NCBI GenBank assembly: GCA_963724625.1
Contig: CAVRVO010000028.1
Location: 8,021-72,020, forward strand
Direction: 5' to 3'
Origin: DATBVX01 sp963724625
Lineage (GTDB): Bacteria; Pseudomonadota; Gammaproteobacteria; Steroidobacterales; Steroidobacteraceae
Length of the DNA stretch: 64,000 nt
Shown: positions 14,471-22,213 of the stretch, in pieces
How the letters are laid out: every line of letters starts with the position of its first letter
How positions within the stretch are numbered: position 1 is the stretch's first letter
Program-made: the position numbers and the translations under genes
Notes under the pieces: model-generated
The model's input: only the letters and a program-made list of their open reading frames with translations
What the model was told of the DNA's origin: nothing
Databases searched by the model: none

Positions 14471-16729
14471 CTAGCGAAAGACTCCACGGTCCAGGATCGT
14501 GCCGTGCCCGACCGGTCGGCCGATGCTGAGCCACACACTCCACGAGTTGGTCGATGTCTTGCCGAACCCGACCGTCAACGGGCCGACCAGTGTACGGCCG
14601 GTGAGAAACAGCGATCCGCCGTAAATGTCCTCTGAATCCCCGTTGTCGATGCGATCGTAGACGGCGCCCGCCTCGAGCCGGATGCCGGCGTAGAGTGCGA
14701 GATTGCGGATCGAGAGCCCCTCCTTCACCCGCCACAGATAGCTCGTGTCAATCGTCCAGTAACCATCGACGCGCAGCTCGCCGAGTTCCAATCCAGGGAA
14801 ACTGCTGGGGCCACCGAGTGCAAAGGCGCGGTCGGCAGGCAGATTGCTGCCCAGGTCCCCGCCGCCGGCGAGAGTCACCCACAGCACGTCGCGTCGCAAT
14901 GGCACCGCAACCCCGAGACCGATTTCGGCACGCTCCCAATCGCGATCGGCGCCCATCGAGCTATCGCTCCGCGTGTACTCGAGGTCCAACGCGAGCCCGC
15001 GCGTCGGACTGAATGAGGTGTCGCGACTGTCATACTCTGCTGAGAACCGCAAGCCAGCGTCCACCGGGTTGATCTGCGGCAGCAGCTCCGGACCAATATC
15101 TACGTCGACCTTACGGTCATCATAGAGATAGCCGATCCGCGCCTGCGCGTATCGGCCCAGGTTGACGCCGACATCGAGCAGGCCGGCAATATCCCTGAAG
15201 GTATAGCGCGCCACGCGCTCGTCATCTTGAAAAACATCCTCGAGCGAGCGCGAAAACGCGACACGCGGCTCGACAAAGTAGCGATGCGCGGCATCCAGCG
15301 GCTGATACAGGCTGGTCGACACCAGCACTTCGCCGCCGATCTGCACTTCATTGCGCCATTCGGCGCCGAGCGAGTTCACCCAGGTGCGGACATGCCTGCC
15401 ATACAAATTGAATGTCAGGTCTCCGTCCCAGGAAGCGTAGGCGCCCAGATCCAAGCGCAGATAGTTCGGTCCCCAGCTCTTTTCGCGTGGCAACCAGGTG
15501 AGTGTCGGCGACTCGCGATCGCCGTCGAGGCGATAACCGACGGATTCGAAGTCCTGCAATGCGGACATCCGCTGCGCTTCATTGCTGATCGCAACGGTGT
15601 TCACGACATCGCCAGCCTTCACGTGTGCCTTCTTCGCCAGGTATTCCGGGTTGACGCGCTTCAGTCCTTCGAAACGGACGCCGGCGAGCCGGGCTTCGAT
15701 CTGTTGCGACTGCGTCACCGCAGCGCGCCACTCGCCGTACTGCGCGTCGGATACCGAGTATCTTGCGAGTTCGCTCGACATGCCGCGGGCCGCGGCTTCG
15801 CCGAGCGGGATGGTCTCCGGCACCCGCTCGAAATCCGCCGTACCGATCGTGCCCATCTCGACGTCGACGCGAATGTCGCCAGGTCTCATCGTCTGCAGCT
15901 GCAAGGTCTCGTTGGCTTCGATCATGACGTCCATCGTGCGGCCCAGAAGTTGCGTTGCGCTCTGCAGCTTCGCTGGGTCCGCGGACGGTTCGACGAGATT
16001 TACGACGATCACGTGATCCGCGCACAGATTACGGGCGACGTCGATCGGGATGTTGCGGACGAGTCCCCCATCCGACAGGATCTTGTCTTCCATGAGCACC
16101 GGCGCGAAGGCGCCTGGAATCGCCATGCTGGCGCGCATCGCAGTGGCGAGATCGCCGTCCTTGAGCACGACCATGCTGCCGGAGACCATGTCGGTCGCGA
16201 CTGCACGATAGGGTATTGGCAGCTTGTCGAAATCCGTCTCGAGCCGCGCGCTCGCGACATAGACACGCAGCAGATCGTCGACGTTGCTGGCATTGATCAG
16301 ACCGCCCGGGGTCGTAATGCCGTTCGGCGTGATGCCGAGTTCAAAGTCATTGCTGTAGGTGACACCGGCACGCTTTTGTTCGATGGGCTCGAGGTCACGA
16401 CGACCCTGACTGCCGACGACCTTTTTCCAATCGATACCGACCAGAAATTTTTCGAGCTCTGCGGCGGGTATTCCAGAGGCGTATCCGCCGCCAATGAGCG
16501 CGCCCATGCTGGTGCCGGCGATGCAATCGATGGGTACGTGCAATTCCTCGAGCACCTTCAGCACGCCGACATGCGCACCTCCCTTCGCGCCCCCACCAGC
16601 GAGCACGAGGCCAATGCGCGGCCGGCTGTCACTTTCCGCGGCCGCGGCCCAACCTGAACAAAGGGAGCTCACTAGCACCGTCGCGCTGCCGAGCAGAACG
16701 ATGCAGATGAGTTGGCGAGACGATTGCAT
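14471..16729 (-). CDS. Patatin-like phospholipase with POTRA and BamA/D15-type barrel (type Vd autotransporter-like)
   Basis: The 752-residue start is set at the ATG at 16729, where a signal peptide begins (MQSSRQLICIVLLGSATVLV). The patatin domain follows: oxyanion motif GLVLAGGGAKGGAHVGVL, nucleophile elbow GTSMG and catalytic DGG in ILSDGGLVRNIP. A middle segment of about 80 residues (VRFEGLKRVNPEYLAKKAHV) is POTRA-like. The last 370 residues form a surface-antigen/D15 barrel (SAEYDSRDTSFSPTRGLALD, FALGGPSSFPGLELGELRVD). This is the PlpD layout: the lipase is secreted and displayed by its own barrel. All catalytic residues are present. Confidence 0.92.
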   Translation of the reverse strand: MQSSRQLICIVLLGSATVLVSSLCSGWAAAAESDSRPRIGLVLAGGGAKGGAHVGVLKVLEELHVPIDCIAGTSMGALIGGGYASGIPAAELEKFLVGIDWKKVVGSQGRRDLEPIEQKRAGVTYSNDFELGITPNGITTPGGLINASNVDDLLRVYVASARLETDFDKLPIPYRAVATDMVSGSMVVLKDGDLATAMRASMAIPGAFAPVLMEDKILSDGGLVRNIPIDVARNLCADHVIVVNLVEPSADPAKLQSATQLLGRTMDVMIEANETLQLQTMRPGDIRVDVEMGTIGTADFERVPETIPLGEAAARGMSSELARYSVSDAQYGEWRAAVTQSQQIEARLAGVRFEGLKRVNPEYLAKKAHVKAGDVVNTVAISNEAQRMSALQDFESVGYRLDGDRESPTLTWLPREKSWGPNYLRLDLGAYASWDGDLTFNLYGRHVRTWVNSLGAEWRNEVQIGGEVLVSTSLYQPLDAAHRYFVEPRVAFSRSLEDVFQDDERVARYTFRDIAGLLDVGVNLGRYAQARIGYLYDDRKVDVDIGPELLPQINPVDAGLRFSAEYDSRDTSFSPTRGLALDLEYTRSDSSMGADRDWERAEIGLGVAVPLRRDVLWVTLAGGGDLGSNLPADRAFALGGPSSFPGLELGELRVDGYWTIDTSYLWRVKEGLSIRNLALYAGIRLEAGAVYDRIDNGDSEDIYGGSLFLTGRTLVGPLTVGFGKTSTNSWSVWLSIGRPVGHGTILDRGVFR

Positions 16730-16862
16730 TTGATGCGCGCTCCGTGCCGGACGAAAGGGAGTGTGCCACGCTTCGCGGCGGCGGCGTTGCCATGCGATTT
16801 TCAGATAGCCGGTACGCGCACGGGTGAGTAGACTGACGGCTCTCATCCTTGGAGTTTTACGC

Positions 16863-17420
16863 ATGCGCGCCTGCCACCTGACTATCACTGTCACAGCAAT
16901 CCTGGGACTGGTTGCGGCATCTACAATCGCGGGAACACCGCCCATTGTCTACCCGGCGAAGAATCAGACGCCGCAACAGCAGCAGAAGGACGAGGGCGAG
17001 TGTGCGGCGTGGGCCAAGCAGAACACGGGTATCGATCCGGTGGTGTTAGCGTCAACCCCTGCGCCAACCACTGCGCCACCGCCTCCACCCGCGCAGACCC
17101 AACCCGCGGGCGCGAGTGGCTCGCGTGTGAAGGGTGCCGCGCGAGGCGCTGCGGCAGGTGCAGTCATCGGGGAAGTCGCGAACGACGACGCGGGTCAAGG
17201 CGCAGCCATCGGCGCAGCGGCGGGGGCAGTTGCAGCCGGCAGTCGCGAACGTCGCGCTGGCCAGCAGCAGCAACAGCAAGCCGCGCAACAGCAGCAGCAG
17301 GCAGCTGCGCAGCAGCAGGCAGCGACACAAGAGTTTGAAGCCAAGAAACAGGAGCAGCTCGCAACCTACAACCGCGCCAACGCTGCCTGTCTCGAAGGTC
17401 GCGGCTACATTATTAAGTGA
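16863..17420 (+). CDS. Glycine-zipper protein with glutamine-rich tail
   Basis: The start is the ATG at 16863 with GGAG ten bases before it. The 185 residues have a signal peptide (MRACHLTITVTAILGLVAAS), a proline-rich linker, and a glycine-zipper segment (ARGAAAGAVIGEVANDDAGQ continuing GAAIGAAAGAVAAG) like Gly-zipper_Omp/YMGG proteins. A Q/A-rich stretch of about 30 residues made of CAG/CAA runs follows, then a short conserved end (YNRANAACLEGRGY) with a cysteine. It is divergent from the patatin gene; the two share the 133-base intergenic region. Likely an outer-membrane-associated structural or stress protein. Confidence 0.8.
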   Translation: MRACHLTITVTAILGLVAASTIAGTPPIVYPAKNQTPQQQQKDEGECAAWAKQNTGIDPVVLASTPAPTTAPPPPPAQTQPAGASGSRVKGAARGAAAGAVIGEVANDDAGQGAAIGAAAGAVAAGSRERRAGQQQQQQAAQQQQQAAAQQQAATQEFEAKKQEQLATYNRANAACLEGRGYIIK

Positions 17421-17501
17421 CCCGCGGGGTGGGGTACAGACTATCGACATTCCGCAAGGTCTGGAGTTAACCTAGCCGCCGACCATAACAACGAAGGGAT
17501 T

Positions 17502-17532
17502 ACTGACTGCTCGTCAGTCCTGCCAGGGCAGG
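17502..17532 (+). promoter_or_regulatory. Two adjacent inverted repeats before an AraC-family gene
   Basis: ACTGAC-N5-GTCAGT (17502-17518) is followed immediately by CCTGCC-AG-GGCAGG (17519-17532). They end 11 bases before the ATG and overlap the only ribosome-binding-like sequence (GGCAGG). They could be operators or an mRNA structure that limits translation. Confidence 0.35.
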
Positions 17533-17543
17533 CATCCATCCAG

Positions 17544-18602
17544 ATGGAAATCAATCCAACGTCCGGCATGTCACCTGCGCACGTCGTGCATATGCCCATC
17601 GTCGCGACGGATCCTGCAGAGCTCTCCGATTTGTTGCGTGACTGGAACTTCGAGTTCACGCAGCTCACGCCAGGCAAGCTCCAGGCGAACGGCGCGATGG
17701 TAGATCTCGGTGGCGTCAATGTCGCGCGCGTCGTAAATAACCAAACGATGCACCAGAGGGGTTATGCACCGCGCAACATGGCCGGGATGTTCATGCGCGG
17801 CGCTGGCTCTGGGCCAGCGTTCGCATACGGTCAGTTGGTGGAACCCGGACAGTGCGTGACGCTGGCGGAAAGTGATCTCAACGAGGCAGTCACACACGGG
17901 CACGGTGGTCACTACATCGACGTCGCCCTGGGATTTGATATGAACGCCTGCCGCAGTCAGCTCGATGCGTTGAATGGCGGCTCCCTGGGGGTAGCGCTTG
18001 GTACCAGCATCGTGGCACCGGACCCTTCCTGGATCGATGACATGCTGGGGCGCGTTGAATGGCTCTTGAATGCCGTCGGTGAACAACCGCATGCGCTAGA
18101 TGACGCTCGTGTGCGGGCGAGTCTCGCGGACCGTGTGCTTGCTGCAATGGTGCGCTTCGACAGCTCTCCTGCGGATGTCGATTCGACCGCGCGTGCGGCA
18201 CGCGCCGGCAGGCGCGTCGCCGTGCGGCTCGCATGTGAATTCATCCAGTCGCGACTGTCCGAGCCGCTGCAGTTATCCCAGCTGTGCCGCTACGCGCGCC
18301 TGAAGATCCGTTCGCTCGAGTACGGTTTTCGGGAGGTCACTGGGCTGACCCCTGTGGCGTACATCAGGTCGCTGAGGTTGAACGCCGTCCGCAAGGCTCT
18401 ACAGCAGGATGCTTCGCCGCACCTCCGTTCGATCTCGGAAATTGCCATGGACGCGGGGTTCTGGCACCTGAGCCAGTTCGCCGTGGACTATCGACGCTTC
18501 TTCGGCGAGACCCCCACGGAAACGCGGCGCCGCAGACTTGCCCAAGGCTACAGGTCCGCCCTTGGGCTCAACTTGCCCACCCACGCTTCAGCAAGTCTTT
18601 AA
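17544..18602 (+). CDS. AraC-family transcriptional regulator (first of two)
   Basis: The protein has 352 residues. The N-terminal 220 residues are an unassigned sensing region (VVHMPIVATDPAELSDLLRD...). The C-terminal 100 residues are an AraC/XylS double helix-turn-helix: LSQLCRYARLKIRSLEYGFR as the first helix pair and ISEIAMDAGFWHLSQFAVDY as the second, followed by RRFFGETPTETRRRR. It precedes a second AraC-family gene by 84 bases on the same strand. The two share the sensing-domain style (LxDLLRDWNFEF vs LSAFFRGWRMEL), so they are probably paralogues. Confidence 0.9.
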   Translation: MEINPTSGMSPAHVVHMPIVATDPAELSDLLRDWNFEFTQLTPGKLQANGAMVDLGGVNVARVVNNQTMHQRGYAPRNMAGMFMRGAGSGPAFAYGQLVEPGQCVTLAESDLNEAVTHGHGGHYIDVALGFDMNACRSQLDALNGGSLGVALGTSIVAPDPSWIDDMLGRVEWLLNAVGEQPHALDDARVRASLADRVLAAMVRFDSSPADVDSTARAARAGRRVAVRLACEFIQSRLSEPLQLSQLCRYARLKIRSLEYGFREVTGLTPVAYIRSLRLNAVRKALQQDASPHLRSISEIAMDAGFWHLSQFAVDYRRFFGETPTETRRRRLAQGYRSALGLNLPTHASASL

Positions 18603-18686
18603 CCCCTCACGAGAAACTGACAAGTCCAGGCTGGCGCGCGCGATTTTTCGATAGCGCGATCGCACCTGCCGGCATTCACTGCGCGG

Positions 18687-19595
18687 GTGACTGACGGCAA
18701 AGAAATCGAGGATTTGTCAGCGTTTTTCCGCGGCTGGCGCATGGAGCTGATCCAGCTTGGACCGCCACGCGATCGCACGATTGTGTCGTGCGCGCCATTT
18801 CGTTCGCATCGAATCCTTCGATTGCATGCAGGGAGCGCCTTCGTGCTCCGTGGCACGGTACACAAGGACCACAGCTGCCTCTTGCTGTCCGCGTCTCAGC
18901 AGCCTGCTGTCCGGTTCCTCGGACAACCACTGGGTGCGAACGAACTCATGCTCGCCGGGGCCAGCGCAAGTCTCGACCTGTTCGTGCCGAGCGGCGCTGT
19001 CGTACACATCCTTGTTGCCGAAACCTGTGAAGGCATCTCGCGCCGCGCGCTGCGGATTTGTGAGGACACCACAGCTGACGAGGTGGCCCTACTCACTCGA
19101 TACATCAAGCACCCCGATCAGCATCACGGCGAGATCAACGGAACACTTGCGAAGCATCTTCGGCACGCCGTTACGACATCGAGCAGCACGCCGCTCGATC
19201 GCAATGGGAATACGCTGCGAATCTCCGCGGTCGTGTCCGCGTGCCGGCTGATCGAGAAACGCTTCCCCGAATCGGTGACGTTGAGCGACCTGTCCCGGCA
19301 TTGCGGCGTGGCGGAACGCACGCTCGAATATGGATTCAAACAAGCCTATGGCACTACACCGCTCGCTTTCGTCAGGAATCAGCGCCTGACGCGCAGCCGA
19401 ATGGCGCTGCTGCGCGCGAAAGCGAGCACCTCAATCAGTCAGATTGCCAAGGCTTTCGGATTCACACACATGGGCCAGTACTCGAGTGACTATCGCCGGC
19501 TTTTCGGTGAGACCCCATCCATGACACGCGCACGCGTGCTGGTTCTGGTTATAGTTAGCGCCACTCTTGAACTTCTCGACGGCTTCCTTTGTTGA
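18687..19595 (+). CDS. AraC-family transcriptional regulator (second), with altered C-terminus
   Basis: The 302-residue ORF opens with GTG at 18687. The N-terminal region begins EIEDLSAFFRGWRMELIQLG. The DNA-binding part has LSRHCGVAERTLEYGFKQAY and ISQIAKAFGFTHMGQYSSDY followed by RRLFGETPSMTRAR. The last 18 residues (VLVLVIVSATLELLDGFLC region) are not AraC-like: they are the antisense reading of a short duplicated piece of the neighbouring mltF 3' end. The original C-terminus has therefore probably been replaced. No clear Shine-Dalgarno sequence is seen, so translation may depend on the upstream paralogue. Confidence 0.87.
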   Translation: MTDGKEIEDLSAFFRGWRMELIQLGPPRDRTIVSCAPFRSHRILRLHAGSAFVLRGTVHKDHSCLLLSASQQPAVRFLGQPLGANELMLAGASASLDLFVPSGAVVHILVAETCEGISRRALRICEDTTADEVALLTRYIKHPDQHHGEINGTLAKHLRHAVTTSSSTPLDRNGNTLRISAVVSACRLIEKRFPESVTLSDLSRHCGVAERTLEYGFKQAYGTTPLAFVRNQRLTRSRMALLRAKASTSISQIAKAFGFTHMGQYSSDYRRLFGETPSMTRARVLVLVIVSATLELLDGFLC

Positions 19596-19670
19596 GGGTC
19601 GATTCTCGACCTAGTTGGCACCACTCTTTATCTTCTCCACCGCTTCCTTCCTGGAAGCCTGGCTCTCAAG
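19551..19670 (-). repeat. Diverged 60-base tandem duplication at the 3' end of mltF
   Basis: The segments 19551-19610 and 19611-19670 align base for base at a spacing of exactly 60. On the minus strand they encode TKEAVEKFKSGAN and RKEAVEKIKSGAN. The proximal copy is the true MltF C-terminus with its stop codon; the distal copy lies inside the 3' end of the AraC gene on the other strand. Confidence 0.75.
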
Positions 19671-21185
19671 CACCAGGCGATAGGCGATGTAGTACTTGTA
19701 GATGTTGCTGACGTAGGTCACCGTTTCCTGCCCGATCTTCTCGGCCGCTACGTACTCGACGTTGTGAAACCATACATTGGGGTCGAGCCCGCGCTTGGCG
19801 GCTTCCCTGCGTAGCTGCGAAATCCGCCCTGCACCGGCGTTGTAGGAAGCAAACGCGAACAACGCCTTGTCGAGCGGGGTCATGGGCTCATCGCCGTAAT
19901 AATGATCGATCATCCACCGCATGTATTTGATGCCGGCGTGGATGTTCGCCTCGGTCTGGTGGATGTCTCCCACGTTCATGTCCTTGCCGGTGGCGGGCAT
20001 CACCTGCATGACCCCGACCGCGCCTACTGCACTCTTGGCGTTCTGGTTGAGTTGCGACTCCTGGTAGCCCTGCGCTCCCATCAGTACCCAGTCGACGTCG
20101 TACTTATCGCCGTACTTCTGGAAGTACTGGACCAGCGCCAGGAACTTCTTGCGCTCCTGCTCGGAGGCCGCGTTCTTCACGTATTTAGCGTCCTTCAGAT
20201 AGCGCGTCAGTAGCTGATTGCCGGTCGACGTCCCCTCCTTGTTGCGCTTGGCGAAGTCGTCCAGCCGTGCCTTGAGCTGCGGACTGTCTTTACGAATCGC
20301 CCACGCGATCTCGCCACCGGTGCGAACCGCGACGTCGTCGTGGACGATGATCTGCGGAAAGATCTGTTTCCAAAAGTCCGCAAGGTGCTTGTTGACGACG
20401 ATAAGCGGGATCAGGCCGGCATCGAGCATCTCGATCAGGTCCTCGTCCTCCAGTGTCTCGGGAGCTTGCTTGAGCGTAACGAGTGGCTTCTTCGCGGCGG
20501 CAAACTGCTTGTTGAGGGCGACGAGGCTCTCGTAGTAACTCGATGACTTGCGCACGAACACTTCTTTGCCGGAGAGATCATCGACACTGGTGATCTTCGG
20601 AGAAGCGGGCCCTGACACCACGACCTCGCTCACGTTGGTCAGCCCGGCAGTGGTGAAATCCACCAACTTCTGGCTCTCGGGTGTGATGGTGAGACCGGCG
20701 GCGACGATGTCGCCCTTGCCGGCGACCAGCCCAGGCAGCAATTCGTCCCGCTGTAGCGGAATGAAGATGAGTCGTACCTTCAGGTTCTTGTTCTTGAGCT
20801 TCTTCTCGGCTCTGAGCTTCTTGTTGAGGTCCTCCTCGAACAACCGGGCGTACTCAACGGCAGTACCGCGCAGAACGCCCCTGTCGACAAAATAGATCGT
20901 CTTGCTGTTGACGGTGAGCACGCGGATGCTCCGGCGCTCGATCATCCCGTCCAGGTCACCGGTCCACGGCTTCTGTACCTTCGCCAGGTCGATCGTAAGG
21001 GTCTCGTCGGCGGCCTCTTGTGCAGCCGGAGTCGTTTCCGCAGGCGCGGATTCTGGAGCTGTGGATGCGGCCGGGACGGAGGGATTGTTGGCCTCGGTTT
21101 GCGATGCAGGCTTCTCACTGCAGGCAGCGGCTGCCAACGCGAGGACCACGCTCAAGGCAATCGCTAGAGATCTATTTGTTCGCAT
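19611..21185 (-). CDS. mltF: Membrane-bound lytic murein transglycosylase F-like protein
   Basis: The 524 residues start at the ATG at 21185, where the lipoprotein signal begins (MRTNRSLAIALSVVLALAAA, lipobox AAAACS). Residues about 75-300 form a periplasmic solute-binding-like domain (IRVLTVNSKTIYFVDRG, GKGDIVAAGLTITPE). The remainder is an SLT lysozyme-like domain with the catalytic-glutamate region ALMGAQGYQESQLNQ (E in the QESQ block), GAVGVMQVMPATGKDM and AFASYNAGAGRI. This is the MltF layout. The enzyme cleaves peptidoglycan glycan strands from the outer membrane. The C-terminus carries the repeat KEAVEKIKSGAN, duplicated just downstream. Confidence 0.92.
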   Translation of the reverse strand: MRTNRSLAIALSVVLALAAAACSEKPASQTEANNPSVPAASTAPESAPAETTPAAQEAADETLTIDLAKVQKPWTGDLDGMIERRSIRVLTVNSKTIYFVDRGVLRGTAVEYARLFEEDLNKKLRAEKKLKNKNLKVRLIFIPLQRDELLPGLVAGKGDIVAAGLTITPESQKLVDFTTAGLTNVSEVVVSGPASPKITSVDDLSGKEVFVRKSSSYYESLVALNKQFAAAKKPLVTLKQAPETLEDEDLIEMLDAGLIPLIVVNKHLADFWKQIFPQIIVHDDVAVRTGGEIAWAIRKDSPQLKARLDDFAKRNKEGTSTGNQLLTRYLKDAKYVKNAASEQERKKFLALVQYFQKYGDKYDVDWVLMGAQGYQESQLNQNAKSAVGAVGVMQVMPATGKDMNVGDIHQTEANIHAGIKYMRWMIDHYYGDEPMTPLDKALFAFASYNAGAGRISQLRREAAKRGLDPNVWFHNVEYVAAEKIGQETVTYVSNIYKYYIAYRLVLESQASRKEAVEKIKSGAN

Positions 21186-21289
21186 ATGTTTTGGTTCCCC
21201 AAGAGAAGTGGGTGCAGCATACGACACCCGCAGCAGATCAGGGACTAGACGCGCAACCGAAAGCGAGGAGACCGCCCGTGTAGCGAACG

Positions 21290-22063
21290 CTACCGCACGT
21301 CTTGCAGATACTTGTGAACGAAAGCGATTGCCATGCTGCCCTCCCCGACCGCGGAGGCAACGCGCTTGACCGGACTCAAACGCACATCCCCACAGGCGAA
21401 AACGCCGGGGACACTTGATTCGAGGAGGTAGGGATCGCGATTGTGCGACCAGCGCCCGGCCTTCACCACGTCGTCACCCGTAAGTACATATCCTCGGGCA
21501 TCACGTGCGATATCCGCCGGCAGCCACCCAGTCTCTGCGTCGGCTCCAATGAAGACGAAGAGCCCACCGCAGTCGTGATGACGCACAGTGCCGCTCGCAC
21601 CATCGCGTATGTCGATCGCCATCAGGTGGTTGTCGCCGTGCGCGCCGACAACTTCCGACCGCAGTTGAACTGCTACGTTCGATTTCCCGGCGAGCTGTTC
21701 AATCAGGTAACGAGACATGCTCTTCTCGAGAGAATCGCCTCGAACGACGAGCGTCACCACGCGCGCGTGATTGGCAAAGTGCAAAGCAGCCTGACCGGCT
21801 GAGTTTCCGGCCCCAATGAGGTAGACATCGAGTCCATGAGTGGCGCCCGCTTCACTACGTGCCGCTCCGTAGTAGATGCCTTTGCCGATGAGTCGATCGA
21901 AGCCTTGGATTGCGAGGCGACGCCACGTACCGACGGGCGCGACTCTTAGCAGCGACTGAGCCAATGCGGGGTCTATCTCAGCATGGTGGCCTTTGGCTCG
22001 CTGCTCCTGCCCGGATACGGTTAGCGCGCACAGAACAACACGAGGTTGTGTGATGGAGGCCAA
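21290..22063 (-). pseudogene. Thioredoxin-reductase-like protein, 5'-truncated
   Basis: From about 21920 downwards the frame encodes the NADPH-binding and C-terminal FAD parts of a thioredoxin-reductase-like flavoprotein: GKGIYYGAARSEA, the Rossmann motif VYLIGAGNSAGQAALHF, SLEKSMSRYLIEQL and the closing GVFACGDVRLSPVKRVASAV. The N-terminal FAD-binding GxGxxG domain is absent and so is the CxxC domain: the ORF's first 47 residues (from a TTG) show no homology. The sequence directly upstream belongs to the autotransporter leader. This looks like a real truncation with a breakpoint near 21920, not a simple frameshift. Relatives are often fused to cyclic-nucleotide-binding domains. Confidence 0.75.
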
Positions 22064-22213
22064 CCTTTGTCAATTGTCCTACGTTGGTTACCGGATGACT
22101 ACGTTATGTTCACCAATCCCGCGGCGAGGGAGCGCCGAGATGACTGCAGAGCGATCCCACCTGATCGTCTGAGCATCTGAGACATCGACGCGATTCGGGG
22201 TGCGTCATTCGGA

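Noticed and set aside
15227..16657. 476-codon open frame on the plus strand across the patatin gene
   Set aside because: It is exactly antisense to the patatin/POTRA coding region, has no recognisable domain, and open antisense frames are expected in GC-rich coding DNA.
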